Shown here piece by piece: positions 23,746 through 32,902 of a DNA stretch of 34,199 bases (position 1 is the stretch's first letter; the number at the start of each line of letters is the position of its first letter). A program made the translations under genes and the position numbers. The stretch is from Neobacillus niacini (GTDB taxonomy: Bacteria > Bacillota > Bacilli > Bacillales > Cytobacillaceae): NCBI RefSeq assembly GCF_000759675.1, contig NZ_BAWM01000018.1:1-34199 (forward strand), given 5' to 3'. Below the pieces are notes generated by a model that had not been told where the DNA came from, made no database searches, and worked only from the letters and a program-made list of their open reading frames with translations.

Positions 23746-24549
23746 CTATTCTAGAATATTTTCAAGTCCATAAACAAAAAGATCTTGCTTCATTACCGTC
23801 TCAACTGCTATCTTCACACCAGACATAAAGGACGTGCGATTATAGGAATCATGACGTATCGATAACGTTTGACCATCTGAACCAAATAAAACCTGTTGAT
23901 GAGCCACTAGTCCTGGCAGTCTCACTGAGTGAATGTGCATTCCGTTAAACTCTCCACCCCTTGCACCACTAATTGTTTCTTTCTCATCAGGATGGCCCTG
24001 CTGTTTAAAATCTCTTACAGCCGCCATCATTTCAGCAGTTTTAACAGCAGTGCCTGATGGAGCGTCAAGTTTTTGATCATGGTGCAGTTCGATTATTTCG
24101 ATATCATTAAAATATTTTGCTGCCATTTGTGAAAACTTCATCATTAACACAGCGCCAAGGGCAAAATTTGGTGCAATAATACAACCTAGTTTCTTTTCCT
24201 TACATATACGCTCCAACTCTTCTAAGTCTGCTTTCGTAAACCCAGTGGTTCCTACAACAGGTCTCACATTATAATGAAGTGCTGTTCTGGCATGATGCAT
24301 ACCCACCTCTGGTGTAGTTAGGTCAATTAATACATCACACTCAACATTTTGCAGGCACTTCTCAATGGTTGAATAAATGGGGACATTACTTATAGTATGG
24401 AAACCTTCTAAGTCACTTAACATGTGACCCTCGTGTTTATGGTCAACTACTGCCATTAATTCAAAATGTTCAGTATTGCTTACCATTTTGACTGCTTCGC
24501 TTCCCATACGTCCACGTGGTCCCGCAATAATAATTTTTACCGTATCCAT
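23746..24549 (-). CDS. dapB: 4-hydroxy-tetrahydrodipicolinate reductase
   Basis: DapB works in the diaminopimelate/lysine pathway and uses NAD(P)H. In spore-formers the pathway also supplies dipicolinate. The 267-residue product has the dinucleotide loop [46 protein letters not shown] with the catalytic His-His and Lys, and [24 protein letters not shown] of its ribosome site is inside the last codons of ypjD, seven bases upstream in the operon. Confidence 0.96.
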   Translation of the reverse strand: MDTVKIIIAGPRGRMGSEAVKMVSNTEHFELMAVVDHKHEGHMLSDLEGFHTISNVPIYSTIEKCLQNVECDVLIDLTTPEVGMHHARTALHYNVRPVVGTTGFTKADLEELERICKEKKLGCIIAPNFALGAVLMMKFSQMAAKYFNDIEIIELHHDQKLDAPSGTAVKTAEMMAAVRDFKQQGHPDEKETISGARGGEFNGMHIHSVRLPGLVAHQQVLFGSDGQTLSIRHDSYNRTSFMSGVKIAVETVMKQDLFVYGLENILE

Positions 24550-24555
24550 TCACTT

Positions 24556-24900
24556 TCACTCCACATTTTTATTTTCAATCCTAGTCCAGCGATCCTTGTC
24601 CCTGGTATTAAATTTATTCATGACATAATCGTGTGCCTCTTCCAAGTCAATATTTAATGAATTAGCCAAGCAGATGATGACAAAAAGAAGGTCTCCTAGC
24701 TCCTCCTCAATAGCCTTTTCGGTTTCGCTAGATTTCTTCGGCTTCTCACCATAATAATGATTGACTTCTCTAGCAAGCTCACCTAGCTCTTCCGTAAGCC
24801 GAGCTACCATCGCCAGGGGGCTAAAATACCCCTCTTTAAATTGACTTATGTATGTATCTACTTCCTTCTGCAGGTCTTTGATAGATTTCCCATTGACCAC
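24556..24900 (-). CDS. ypjD: MazG-like nucleotide pyrophosphohydrolase YpjD
   Basis: The product has about 114 residues and the all-alpha NTP-pyrophosphatase fold. The metal-binding ExxE and ExxD sets are visible as EELGEL (about 38-43) and EEELGD (about 67-72), with LLFVIICLANSLNIDLEEAHDYVMNKFNTRDKDRW after them. This closely matches YpjD of B. subtilis. Members hydrolyse NTP or dNTP to NMP and PPi; the true substrate is unknown. GAGG lies seven bases before the GTG at 24900, while the ATG at 24906 almost touches it, so the GTG is preferred. It is the first gene of the dapB string. Confidence 0.88.
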   Translation of the reverse strand: MVNGKSIKDLQKEVDTYISQFKEGYFSPLAMVARLTEELGELAREVNHYYGEKPKKSSETEKAIEEELGDLLFVIICLANSLNIDLEEAHDYVMNKFNTRDKDRWTRIENKNVE

Positions 24901-25008
24901 ACACATTCACCTCTTTTACTAATTACAAAACTTCTACTAAATACATTAGCTAAAATAGGTTAGTTTTACAAATATTATTGTTTTAAGTATAAACTTTCCT
25001 GCTCAAAA

Positions 25009-25037
25009 TTGCTCTTCAATTGTTTATTCGCTATAAT
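25009..25037 (+). promoter_or_regulatory. Sigma-A promoter for the YitT-family gene
   Basis: TTGCTC (25009-25014), a 17-bp spacer and a perfect TATAAT (25032-25037) lie 45 bases before the GTG start. The -35 box is poor but the -10 box and spacing are ideal. Confidence 0.7.
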
Positions 25038-25081
25038 AAAAAACGCTGGTTGGGGGATATTTTGGAAGAGGAGGAAAAATC

Positions 25082-25954
25082 GTGATATTTGGACTTAAAA
25101 TGAAAAATGTTTTATTTATTTTAATTGGAACTGCGATTATGTCATTTGGACTTGTCAATTTTAATATGCAGAATAAACTTGCCGAAGGCGGTTTTACAGG
25201 TATAACCCTTCTTCTTTACTTCATGTTCAAATGGGATCCATCTTATACAAACTTACTATTAAATATCCCACTCTTTTTTATAGGTTGGAAGTTACTTGGA
25301 AGAAACGCTTTTATTTATACCATTCTCGGGACAGTTGGTCTCTCCGTATTTTTATGGATTTTCCAACGATATTCTATCAACATGCCACTGAAGGATGACT
25401 TAACACTGGCTGCATTATTTGCAGGTGTTTTCCTTGGAATTGGATTAGGAATTATCTTTCGTTATGGTGGAACGACAGGTGGAGTCGATATCATTGCACG
25501 ACTTGTCCAGAAATATGCAGGTTGGAGCATGGGAAAAACAATGTTTATTTTCGACATTTGTGTAATTGGGGCTTCTGTTCTTACCTATCTTAATTACAAA
25601 CAGGCAATGTATACCCTGGTTGCTGTATTTATTGGGGCTAGAGTGATTGATTTTATTCAAGAAGGTGCCTATACTGCAAGAGGTGCGATGATTGTTTCTG
25701 AAAGAAATGAAGATATTGCGAACAAAATTATGGAAGAAATGGAACGGGGCGTGACCGTTCTTAAGGGATATGGTTCTTTTACAAAAATAGAACGAGAAGT
25801 TTTATACTGTGTCGTAGCTAAGAACGAGATTGTACGTTTGAAAAATTTAGTTACCTCGGTTGATCCACATGCATTTATTTCGGTTACCGTTGTCCATGAT
25901 GTCCACGGAGAAGGTTTTACACTAGATGAAAACAAAAAACCGATTGAAATTTAG
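25082..25954 (+). CDS. YitT family membrane protein (DUF161 + DUF2179)
   Basis: This 290-residue protein has about five or six N-terminal membrane helices, with the conserved GGTTGGVDIIARLVQKY segment near residues 130-146. A C-terminal cytosolic ACT-like DUF2179 domain runs from about 205 (IMEEMERGVTVLKGYGSFT, VVAKNEIVRLKNLVTSVDPHAFISV). It corresponds to ypjC-position YitT paralogues in B. subtilis. The start is a GTG, with GGAGG seven bases upstream. It is divergent from ypjD. The transported substrate, if any, is unknown. Confidence 0.88.
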   Translation: MIFGLKMKNVLFILIGTAIMSFGLVNFNMQNKLAEGGFTGITLLLYFMFKWDPSYTNLLLNIPLFFIGWKLLGRNAFIYTILGTVGLSVFLWIFQRYSINMPLKDDLTLAALFAGVFLGIGLGIIFRYGGTTGGVDIIARLVQKYAGWSMGKTMFIFDICVIGASVLTYLNYKQAMYTLVAVFIGARVIDFIQEGAYTARGAMIVSERNEDIANKIMEEMERGVTVLKGYGSFTKIEREVLYCVVAKNEIVRLKNLVTSVDPHAFISVTVVHDVHGEGFTLDENKKPIEI

Positions 25955-25984
25955 AAAAGCAATGTCCATCTGGACATTGCTTTT
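25955..25984. terminator. Bidirectional intrinsic terminator, YitT gene/metallopeptidase
   Basis: A 14-bp perfect stem (AAAAGCAATGTCCA / TGGACATTGCTTTT) with a minimal loop has T-runs on both strands. It starts at the base after the upstream stop codon and touches the stop codon of the converging gene at 25983. Confidence 0.92.
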
Positions 25985-26663
25985 ATTCATTACTTCTATT
26001 CATACCTGTAAAAATGAGGACTAGCCTTATTAACTCTAAAACAGCTACAGCAGCTGCTGCCACGTATGTTAATGCAGCTGCATTTAATACCTTCCTTGCA
26101 TCTCGCTCTTCCACATTGCGGATTAATCCTAAAGAAACGACTTGGTCCATTGCACGATTGGAGGCATTAAATTCAACTGGTAAAGTAATAACTTGAAAAA
26201 GAACAGCAGCTGCCATAAATACGATTCCTGCTAACAACAGCCCGCTCATTTGAAAAAAGATCCCAATTAGAACAAGTACCCACGAAAAGTTTGAACCAAT
26301 ATTCGCAACTGGAACTAAAGCATGGCGAAAGCGTAAAAAAGCATATCGTTGTGCATCTTGTAGGGCATGCCCACACTCATGTGCTGCAATGGCAGTAGAA
26401 GCTATGGAATGACCGCGATAATTTTCAGGAGATAACCTTACTGTTTTCGTCATTGGATCATAGTGATCACTTAAAAATCCTCTTCCCTCTTCGACACCTA
26501 CATTAAAAAGACCGTTTGAATTTAGCACTTCCCTAGCTACCTCTGCTCCTGTACGATAGGTTGAATTTGCAACACGAGAATATTTTACAAAAGTACCCTT
26601 AACCCTAAATTGAGCCCATAGGGGTACTAAAATAATGATAAGAAAATAAATTAAGATTCCCAT
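25983..26663 (-). CDS. Membrane zinc metallopeptidase, YugP type
   Basis: The product is a 226-residue integral membrane protein with the zinc motif HECGH in STAIAAHECGHALQDAQRY (about residues 88-106). It has an N-terminal membrane segment (1-17), a central pair of hydrophobic segments (about 120-165) and a C-terminal one (about 195-220). The stretches SDHYDPMTKTVRLS, FLRFRHALVPVANIGSNF and LPVEFNASNRAMDQVVSLGLI closely match the B. subtilis YugP I recall. GGAGG lies six bases before the ATG. Substrates are unknown. Confidence 0.88.
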   Translation of the reverse strand: MGILIYFLIIILVPLWAQFRVKGTFVKYSRVANSTYRTGAEVAREVLNSNGLFNVGVEEGRGFLSDHYDPMTKTVRLSPENYRGHSIASTAIAAHECGHALQDAQRYAFLRFRHALVPVANIGSNFSWVLVLIGIFFQMSGLLLAGIVFMAAAVLFQVITLPVEFNASNRAMDQVVSLGLIRNVEERDARKVLNAAALTYVAAAAVAVLELIRLVLIFTGMNRSNE

Positions 26664-26714
26664 TTTGAACCTCCAATACTCTAAAGGTGTTTTTATCTTT
26701 GCTGAAGTTCAAAC

Positions 26715-27509
26715 TTAATCCTTATGAACTCTAGAACGGTTTTTTCGCATATCCTTTTCGCCCTGATATTTTCTCCAGCCCACATAAGAAAGAGTTAAAA
26801 TGATAATGCTTCCTGTGGAAATGATTACCCACCATAGTGAGGGGTCAGCCTCATCCTCATCCATGTTTTCAAATAGATTCTTTAAATCCATTTCTAGACC
26901 TTCTAATTCCTGTTGGCTTTTTACGTTATTAACAACCTCTGAACGATATTCATCAATAAAATTGATTCGTGCATCTATTCTTTGAATATTTTCTGCTGAA
27001 ACATCAATTTTCATACTTGGATAAATAACGTTGTATAAGGCCATAAAATTATTGAAATTAGAGTGAAAATGTGCAGAATCACCTGTGCTAGCGGCTTCTC
27101 TCGCTTCCTGGAAAGCAGTTAAAATTTGGCTCTTCATTTCTGTCCATAACGGTTGATGGCTAGTAGCGATAGCGTCCACCACTAGACGAAACTTCGTGAG
27201 TCTTTGGACTCTTTCCTCGTATGCCATATTCGCGCTTACTGCAGCCTCCATTGCCTCATCATGAGATACAGTAATAATTCTTAATTCATCCATAGTAAAA
27301 GGATGTTCTTTGCTGGAGATGTCAGTGAATTGCTCTGAAAAATAACTCAATAGCTTTTTGCCATCTTCGTATCTCTGAAATTTTATCATTTGAAGTGCTT
27401 CATCAGAGATATTATCAAGCTTCTCTATCGGCGTGTGCGTATTCGCACTAACCGTCATGGGAGTAAGCATAATGACAATTAAAATTAATAGAAACCATTT
27501 ATACTTCAA
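26715..27509 (-). CDS. ypjB: Sporulation protein YpjB
   Basis: The product is a 264-residue membrane-anchored protein. It has an N-terminal signal (KYKWFLLILIVIMLTPMTVSANT), a mainly helical extracytoplasmic body and a C-terminal membrane segment (LWWVIISTGSIIILTLSYVGW, about 225-245) followed by a basic tail. This fits YpjB, an annotated Bacillus sporulation protein of unknown mechanism. The start codon is TTG at 27509 (TTG-AAG-TAT-AAA), supported by GGGGGG seven bases upstream. Confidence 0.85.
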   Translation of the reverse strand: MKYKWFLLILIVIMLTPMTVSANTHTPIEKLDNISDEALQMIKFQRYEDGKKLLSYFSEQFTDISSKEHPFTMDELRIITVSHDEAMEAAVSANMAYEERVQRLTKFRLVVDAIATSHQPLWTEMKSQILTAFQEAREAASTGDSAHFHSNFNNFMALYNVIYPSMKIDVSAENIQRIDARINFIDEYRSEVVNNVKSQQELEGLEMDLKNLFENMDEDEADPSLWWVIISTGSIIILTLSYVGWRKYQGEKDMRKNRSRVHKD

Positions 27510-27602
27510 ACCTTGTCCCCCCTATCATTACTATTAAAATGTATGAGGGGGTGGACAAGGTTAGACCATCTTTTAACCTATCAAAAACTATTTTAGTTCT
27601 AG

Positions 27603-28196
27603 TTATTTAATATCAAGTTTAAATCGATTGGGGCGTATTACAAAATAATAACCAATCCCTACTGCCAAGATCGATAGCCAAAAAGTAAAATAACCAATTT
27701 GAGGTATAAATTCATCTAACATGTGGTATCGAGGGAGCATGAAAAAGACATAATCGATCACATCATTATGTAAAGTCCAAATAGCTGTGACAATCAAATG
27801 CCACCATTTAAAACGATAGAAGGGGGCGTACAATAATGCTTGGACTGCCATAGCAAAATGAGAAAAAATTAACATAACGCCAATCCAATCCAGCTCTCCT
27901 TGAGCGGAAAAGACTAGGAGATTCATTACTACAGCCCATATTCCATACTTAAATAAAGTAACAATTGCTAGTGCTTCCATAAGCGGCCAATTCTGTTTCA
28001 ATAGAAACGCCACTAGAACAAAGACAAAAAACAAACTAGCAGTAGGGCTATCAGGTACAAACACAAGAAAAATAGGTGGAGTTTCTTTTAACTGCCAGCC
28101 ATACCACACATACCCATAGACTGTTCCTGCAATATTAACTACAAGCAAAAGCCATAAAAAAGACCTGTTAGCCAAGAGAGGATAAATCCATTTCAT
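27603..28196 (-). CDS. ypjA: YpjA membrane protein (DUF1405)
   Basis: This 197-residue protein has about six membrane helices and belongs to the DUF1405 family. Distinctive parts are GYVWYGWQL, FVPDSPTASLFF, FKYGIWAVVMNLLVF, FSHFAMAVQALLYAPFYRFKWWHL and LHNDVIDYVFFMLPRY. GGAGG precedes the ATG. It follows the qcr terminator and precedes ypjB, the B. subtilis order. The function is unknown. Confidence 0.88.
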   Translation of the reverse strand: MKWIYPLLANRSFLWLLLVVNIAGTVYGYVWYGWQLKETPPIFLVFVPDSPTASLFFVFVLVAFLLKQNWPLMEALAIVTLFKYGIWAVVMNLLVFSAQGELDWIGVMLIFSHFAMAVQALLYAPFYRFKWWHLIVTAIWTLHNDVIDYVFFMLPRYHMLDEFIPQIGYFTFWLSILAVGIGYYFVIRPNRFKLDIK

Positions 28197-28219
28197 TTAC
28201 TATTCCTCCTTTCTTTTTT

Positions 28220-28254
28220 AATAATAAAAGCTGACGAAAATCCGTCAGCTTTTT
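28220..28254 (-). terminator. Intrinsic terminator of qcrABC
   Basis: On the minus strand an 11-bp stem (AAAAGCTGACG / CGTCAGCTTTT) with a 6-nt loop is followed by TATTATT. It lies ten bases past the qcrC stop. Confidence 0.88.
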
Positions 28255-28263
28255 AAAAACCCT

Positions 28264-29040
28264 TTATTTTTCACCTAAACCAGAGATGTATTCAGAAAGC
28301 TTTTTAAGCTGATCATCATCACCTTTAAAGACTCCAGGTGGCATAGTTCCTGTACCTTCTTTTGCAATTTTTGCAATTTCATCAGCAGATAATCCAGTTT
28401 CGATTAAAGTAGGCGCACCAGCACCACCCTGGAAGCTATCGCCGTGACACGTGATACATGTATTGTCTGAAGCAATCTTATATTCTTCAGATGTTTTATC
28501 AATTTCAACGTCTGCAACAATTTTTCCATATTCTTTTGCAGCTTCCCAATCATGGGTAGAAGCACCCTGCCATGTTAAAAATGTAATTGCGGCTAACGCT
28601 AATAGCATAAATCCAGTTGCCAACGGACGCTTGCTTGGTTTCCGTTCTGGTCCACGATCGAGGAATGGAGCTAATAATAATGCTCCAAAAGCTAGTCCAG
28701 GGATAACCATAGCACCAATTACTGTATAAGGTCCTGCTGCATATTCATACTTTAGTAATTGGTATAAGAATAAGAAATACCAGTCTGGCATTGGTACATA
28801 ACCTGTATCTGATGGATCCGCAATCCTTTCAAGTGGACTCGGATGTGCAACTGTTAAACATAGAAAGCCGACAAGAAATACTGCACCTACCAACCATTCT
28901 TTCAAAAGGAAGTTAGGCCAAAATGCCTCTGTTTTACCAGGGTATTCTGAGTAATCTTTCGGAATATTTGTTTTCGTACGAGCCTCAGGCGCCAATACAC
29001 GTGAGTCACCTACGAACTTCATTCCTTTACCGCGATGCAT
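28264..29040 (-). CDS. qcrC: Menaquinol:cytochrome c reductase cytochrome b/c subunit QcrC
   Basis: QcrC combines the subunit IV part of cytochrome b with a covalent c-type heme domain in the membrane bc complex. The 258-residue product has membrane segments near 48-66, 86-122 and 139-157. The PDWY motif (85-88) marks the quinol site. The C-terminal heme domain has CITCH (195-199) and Met233 as likely axial ligand. The ATG at 29040 (MHRGKGMKFVGDSR, the conserved family start) follows GGAGGGGG; an in-frame start at 29067 is upstream of that site. Confidence 0.96.
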   Translation of the reverse strand: MHRGKGMKFVGDSRVLAPEARTKTNIPKDYSEYPGKTEAFWPNFLLKEWLVGAVFLVGFLCLTVAHPSPLERIADPSDTGYVPMPDWYFLFLYQLLKYEYAAGPYTVIGAMVIPGLAFGALLLAPFLDRGPERKPSKRPLATGFMLLALAAITFLTWQGASTHDWEAAKEYGKIVADVEIDKTSEEYKIASDNTCITCHGDSFQGGAGAPTLIETGLSADEIAKIAKEGTGTMPPGVFKGDDDQLKKLSEYISGLGEK

Positions 29041-29098
29041 CGAACAATCCCCCTCCTTTATTCGCAAATTAAAAATAGTTCGGAATCAAATATGAGTA

Positions 29099-29773
29099 TT
29101 ATAGTGGTCCAGAAATACCCTGTTTACGAATCATCATGAAATGAGCTGCCATTAATCCAAATAATGCAGCAGGTAAGAAGAACACGTGAATCGCAAAGAA
29201 ACGAGATAATGTTTGAGCACCAACAATCGTCTCATGGCCCGAAAGTAAAGTTTTTGCATAAACACCAATAAACGGTGTTGCCTCAATAATTTGAAGTGTA
29301 ACTTTTGTTGCGAACAACGCTTTCATATCCCAAGGTAATAAATAACCCGTCAAACCTAACGCCAGCATGATGAAGAAAATTAGAACTCCAACAATCCAGT
29401 TAAGTTCACGTGGTTTTTTATAAGCGCCTTGGAAGAAAACGCGTAATGTATGTAAGAACATCATTACAATAACTAAACTAGCACCCCAGTGATGCATACC
29501 GCGCACGATTTGTCCGAAAGCTACCTCGTTTTGAAGATAGAATACAGACTCCCACGCGTTTTTGATATCTGGTACATAATACATAGTTAAGAACATACCA
29601 GAAAGAATTTGAATAACTGTAACAAAAAACGTTAAACCGCCAAAGCAATAAACGAACGCAGAAAAATGATGCGCCGGATTAACATGCTCAGGGACTTCAT
29701 GATCTGCGATATCGCGCCACAAAGGCGTAATATCTAAACGTTCATCTACCCAATCGTAAATTTTGTTTAACAA
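29099..29773 (-). CDS. qcrB: Menaquinol:cytochrome c reductase cytochrome b subunit QcrB
   Basis: QcrB is the b6-type cytochrome holding hemes bL and bH. The 224-residue product has four membrane helices. Cys43 (in AFVYCFGG) corresponds to the residue known to bind a heme covalently in Bacillus b6 proteins. Heme-ligand His pairs lie in GMHHWGASL, FLHTLRV and the later FFAIHVFFLP/AAHFMM segments. The start is TTG (29773), with GGAGG eight bases upstream; the sequence from Leu2 on matches the B. subtilis protein almost residue for residue. It begins three bases past qcrA. Confidence 0.97.
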   Translation of the reverse strand: MLNKIYDWVDERLDITPLWRDIADHEVPEHVNPAHHFSAFVYCFGGLTFFVTVIQILSGMFLTMYYVPDIKNAWESVFYLQNEVAFGQIVRGMHHWGASLVIVMMFLHTLRVFFQGAYKKPRELNWIVGVLIFFIMLALGLTGYLLPWDMKALFATKVTLQIIEATPFIGVYAKTLLSGHETIVGAQTLSRFFAIHVFFLPAALFGLMAAHFMMIRKQGISGPL

Positions 29774-29776
29774 TGA

Positions 29777-30286
29777 TTACGCCTCCTTCGTCCGTGGTTC
29801 AGCTTTTCCTAAATAAAGTAAACCGTCTTTTTCTTTTAATGGATACACATCCAGTGGTGCAATAGGTGGAGTACCCTTAACGTTCGTTCCATCCTTCGTA
29901 TAACGTCCAAAGTGACATGGACAGAAGAATTGATCCGGATGATCTTTGCTTGTTGCCCATCCAACAGTACAACCTAAGTGTTTACATACAGGAGACAGGG
30001 CAATAATATTATCTTGTTCATCCCTATAAACCCAGGCAGTATTTGTTACTTCCGAAGTATACCAAGCATCCTTTTGTTCAAAAGTGAAATCTACTCGTTG
30101 TGGTTCTGTGGTGATATCTTTAATTTTCAATGGAGTTGCAATAAAATCTCCACCTGCTTCAGCTGTTAATACTGGATCAATTGCAAAACGAACCATTGGC
30201 ATTAACATACCTGCTGCCATAAACCCCCCTACACCAGTCAAAGTGTAGCTTAAAAATTGTCTTCTTGATACGCGATGCTTACTCAT
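29777..30286 (-). CDS. qcrA: Rieske iron-sulfur subunit QcrA
   Basis: QcrA carries the 2Fe-2S Rieske centre that accepts electrons from menaquinol. The 169-residue product starts with a twin-arginine-like signal anchor (SRRQFLSYTLTGVGGFMAAG). It has both cluster boxes, CKHLGC (Cys101, His103) and CPCHFG (Cys122, His125), with Cys106 and Cys124 as the likely disulfide. AGGGGGGA lies five bases before the ATG at 30286. It opens the qcrABC operon. Confidence 0.97.
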   Translation of the reverse strand: MSKHRVSRRQFLSYTLTGVGGFMAAGMLMPMVRFAIDPVLTAEAGGDFIATPLKIKDITTEPQRVDFTFEQKDAWYTSEVTNTAWVYRDEQDNIIALSPVCKHLGCTVGWATSKDHPDQFFCPCHFGRYTKDGTNVKGTPPIAPLDVYPLKEKDGLLYLGKAEPRTKEA

Positions 30287-30359
30287 GCTTATCCCCCCTC
30301 TATTCACAAGTTAAGTCCATCGGACATAAATTAAACACATATAAAACTAGGACATAACC

Positions 30360-30388
30360 ATGATATATCAATCTTAATCCTAGGTCAA
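30360..30388 (-). promoter_or_regulatory. Sigma-A promoter for qcrABC
   Basis: On the minus strand TTGACC (30388-30383), a 17-bp spacer and TATCAT (30365-30360) each match five of six consensus bases. Transcription would start near 30353, about 67 bases before qcrA. The leader contains a GTCC-GAT-GGAC inverted repeat at about 30316-30326. Confidence 0.78.
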
Positions 30389-30426
30389 TATCATACTATT
30401 TTAAAAACATGTTAATCAGCAAAGAA

Positions 30427-30891
30427 TTACAAATTTTCATGCCATATTTGCGTAAAAAGGCTTAAGAGCTGCTTAACCTGGCTTTCAATCATTGAAATCT
30501 TTTGTGATTCATCCAAATGCTCAAGCGGCAGGGATGGAAGCCAAATTAATGAACCATCAAGCTCGTCCTCAAAGTTCTTCCATTCAATCTCAGACGTTAT
30601 GTAAAAGATATGTTTAAATTCGTTTTTTTCAATATTCTCTTCCCATTTCTTCAATCCTTTTATTATATCCTCATATTGATCATTTTTTAAGTATGTATAC
30701 GGTGGAACCAACATTATTCTTCCAGTAAATTGTCTTTCAAGGTAATTGGTTAGTAACGTAATAAATTCTGCGCTTGAGGCAGAGTGTTTCATTTCATTTC
30801 CAAACGAAACCGAATACAAGGGGATGACTGCAGTATCCACGTATTCTTTTGCGGTTAAATATGTTTCTATATCCTTAGAAACCCACTTCAT
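30427..30891 (-). CDS. ypiF: YpiF family protein (DUF2487)
   Basis: The product is a 154-residue soluble protein of the YpiF/DUF2487 family. It starts MKWVSKDIETYL and contains VDTAVIPLYSVSFG, RIMLVPPYTYLKND, IFYITSEIEWK and GSLIWLPSLPLEHLDE. AGGTGGTG lies six bases before the ATG. Its place between ypiB and qcrA is conserved in Bacillus. The function is unknown. Confidence 0.87.
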   Translation of the reverse strand: MKWVSKDIETYLTAKEYVDTAVIPLYSVSFGNEMKHSASSAEFITLLTNYLERQFTGRIMLVPPYTYLKNDQYEDIIKGLKKWEENIEKNEFKHIFYITSEIEWKNFEDELDGSLIWLPSLPLEHLDESQKISMIESQVKQLLSLFTQIWHENL

Positions 30892-30982
30892 TTATGACAC
30901 CACCTATTTTCACATTATTACTTCTATCATATCATTTTATTAAATAAAACATCAAAAGTAAAAGAGGAAAAAACTCAGTAAT

Positions 30983-31022
30983 CAAACAAAATGGAAGCTT
31001 GCTTATCGCAAGCTTCCATTTT
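30983..31022 (-). terminator. Intrinsic terminator of ypiB, containing the ypiB stop in its loop
   Basis: A 15-bp perfect stem (30988-31002 with 31008-31022) has a 5-nt loop, and TTTTGTTTGATT follows on the minus strand. The ypiB stop codon (31005-31003) lies in the loop, so the last five sense codons form the 5' arm of the stem. Confidence 0.85.
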
Positions 31023-31569
31023 GCTCTGCTTCTTTTAGTTGATTTAGTTTCTCTGTTAATGCACGAAAAGCCTTTTTATCCTGCTTATCAAGTGCTTCAT
31101 CAATTAATTGAAGCAATTTTTCCCGTTGAAACCGTTCAATGCTGTTTAGTAAAAATTGTTCTGCTACAATTCCGTCTTTTTCATTTACTTGAAGGTGTTT
31201 TGGAACAAATGGATTTTCTTCTAATACAGCAGCATATTGATGCGCTTGATTGGAAGCATGAAAGTTTAATTGAATAAAAATATCTTCGTCACGATTTAAC
31301 CGAATATCATGAAAGGATTTTTCAGCATCAGTTGTCATAACATTTTCTTTATAAAAGCGGAATGGTACTTTATCAACGCAGTGGGTTGACATGATCAGCC
31401 CGCGAGGACAATACTGTGCTTGTTCTACAAAATGAACCTTCTCCATTAATTGGTCGTGACTCATTAAATAATTTAGAATCCAAACACACTCTCTTCTTTT
31501 TAATTGATAATGATTTAAAAACCAACGAATAAAGTCCTTTTTCTCGTTGACAGAAACAGGGGTTGCCAT
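31003..31569 (-). CDS. ypiB: YpiB protein (UPF0302, ReoY family)
   Basis: The product is a 188-residue cytoplasmic protein of the UPF0302/YpiB family. It has the conserved start [30 protein letters not shown], the centre [16 protein letters not shown] and [10 protein letters not shown], and a charged helical C-terminus. The Listeria relative ReoY is known to act with ReoM in controlling ClpCP-dependent degradation of MurA, and so peptidoglycan synthesis. Whether that holds here is inferred. GGAGGG lies ten bases before the ATG. It follows ypiA by 37 bases. Confidence 0.92.
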   Translation of the reverse strand: MATPVSVNEKKDFIRWFLNHYQLKRRECVWILNYLMSHDQLMEKVHFVEQAQYCPRGLIMSTHCVDKVPFRFYKENVMTTDAEKSFHDIRLNRDEDIFIQLNFHASNQAHQYAAVLEENPFVPKHLQVNEKDGIVAEQFLLNSIERFQREKLLQLIDEALDKQDKKAFRALTEKLNQLKEAEQNGSLR

Positions 31570-31606
31570 ATGATAGTTTCCCTCCTCTGTATATTCAGTT
31601 TTTTTA

Positions 31607-32872
31607 TTAATTCTCTCTACTTATTAGACGGTCAAGCAAATCAGAATATTCCCCATTTGTTGGATCACCTTTTTGTAACTGTTTAAAAATTTCGGCAGCA
31701 AGGTCGTTTTTTCCTTCCTCAATTAAAAAATAACCATAATCGTTCAAAAATGCTTCATTATTCTTAAAAAAAGTATATGCACTTTCATATTTGTCTAATG
31801 CATTGGAATATTCCTCTAACTTATCGTATGCAAGGGCAGCGTCCCATTGGAGTTGGGGCTCCTCATCTTCCACGAAGTCCAGCTGTGATATCAGATCAAT
31901 GACTGCTTCATTTCTCTCTTGTTGAAAGAAGAGCTTATTTAAGGTTAACGCTGCTTCAGTAAATCCTGGATCCAATGCAAGTGCCTCGCGGAAGTATTGT
32001 TCTGCCAGTTCCGGTTGTGCCAGCTTAATGGCAATTTTGCCACCGAAGAAAAATAAATCTTTATTAAAGTCATCCTGCTTCATACCTTCTTGAATAACGT
32101 TTAAACTATTTTGAAGTTCCTCTTCCCGTTCGTATGCCTTCGCGAGATGTAAATACAGGGAATGGTATTCTGGGTCAAGCCCTTTTAATTCCTCGAACTT
32201 TTCGATTGCAGTCCGATTATATCCTGCTTGAAGTGCTGTAAAGGCATAACCAAATAGTGTATTAATCTCTAATTTTTCATCAATTGCTTTGTCATAATAG
32301 GCTAATGCTTCCTCAAATTCTCCAGAGGCACTTAGAAGCTCTGCTATTCGCTGGTAAATACTCACACCTGCAATCTCATGGTACTCCTTTAAGACAGCCT
32401 CATAGTATTTCAGTGCCTTCGTTACTTCTCCTTGTTCACTGTAGAGTTCACCAAGTGCAAAATCAATGATGACCTCATCTGGCAATATATCCTTTGCTAG
32501 CTGCAGTTTTCTTTCACATACCTCGTATAATCCTTGGACTTGATATAAGTCAGCTAACAGCAAGAGAGATTGTCCAAAGCTGGGGTCGTGTTCAGAGATC
32601 TTTTCTAATTCAAGAATTGCTTGTTCCTCATCACCGGCATCCACTAATATTTCCCCGAGTAAGACGAGTAGTTCACCCTCTTCAGGATATATTGCTAATA
32701 GGTTTTCAACTAACGCCTTTGATTCCGCTAAAAATCCAAACTGGAACATTTCTTCAGCAAGAAGGAATTTTTCATCGGGCTGACCTTTGGTTAATACAAC
32801 ATTATATTCATTTATGGCTTCATTATGTTGACCGTTTTCCAACATTGTAATAATTTTATTCACTCTGTCCAT
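31607..32872 (-). CDS. ypiA: YpiA tetratricopeptide repeat protein
   Basis: This 421-residue acidic protein is built almost entirely of about ten TPR units. Examples are [90 protein letters not shown] and [25 protein letters not shown] solenoids bind protein partners; the constant pairing with ypiB suggests a shared pathway. A purine-rich site (GAGAGGAAAGAG) precedes the ATG. It has no signal or membrane segment. It corresponds to YpiA of B. subtilis by fold, length and position. Confidence 0.9.
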   Translation of the reverse strand: MDRVNKIITMLENGQHNEAINEYNVVLTKGQPDEKFLLAEEMFQFGFLAESKALVENLLAIYPEEGELLVLLGEILVDAGDEEQAILELEKISEHDPSFGQSLLLLADLYQVQGLYEVCERKLQLAKDILPDEVIIDFALGELYSEQGEVTKALKYYEAVLKEYHEIAGVSIYQRIAELLSASGEFEEALAYYDKAIDEKLEINTLFGYAFTALQAGYNRTAIEKFEELKGLDPEYHSLYLHLAKAYEREEELQNSLNVIQEGMKQDDFNKDLFFFGGKIAIKLAQPELAEQYFREALALDPGFTEAALTLNKLFFQQERNEAVIDLISQLDFVEDEEPQLQWDAALAYDKLEEYSNALDKYESAYTFFKNNEAFLNDYGYFLIEEGKNDLAAEIFKQLQKGDPTNGEYSDLLDRLISREN

Positions 32873-32902
32873 TATCTCTTTCCTCTCGGTTCCCTTGATT
32901 AA

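Noticed and set aside
30287..30330. ResD-type site (TTGTGAAT) in the qcr leader
   Set aside because: One TTGTGAAT word is present at about 30303-30296, but it lies downstream of the predicted transcription start and next to the ribosome site, a poor position for an activator.
32494..32850. Plus-strand ORFs within ypiA
   Set aside because: Antisense shadows of the TPR coding frame, with His/Leu-rich random composition.
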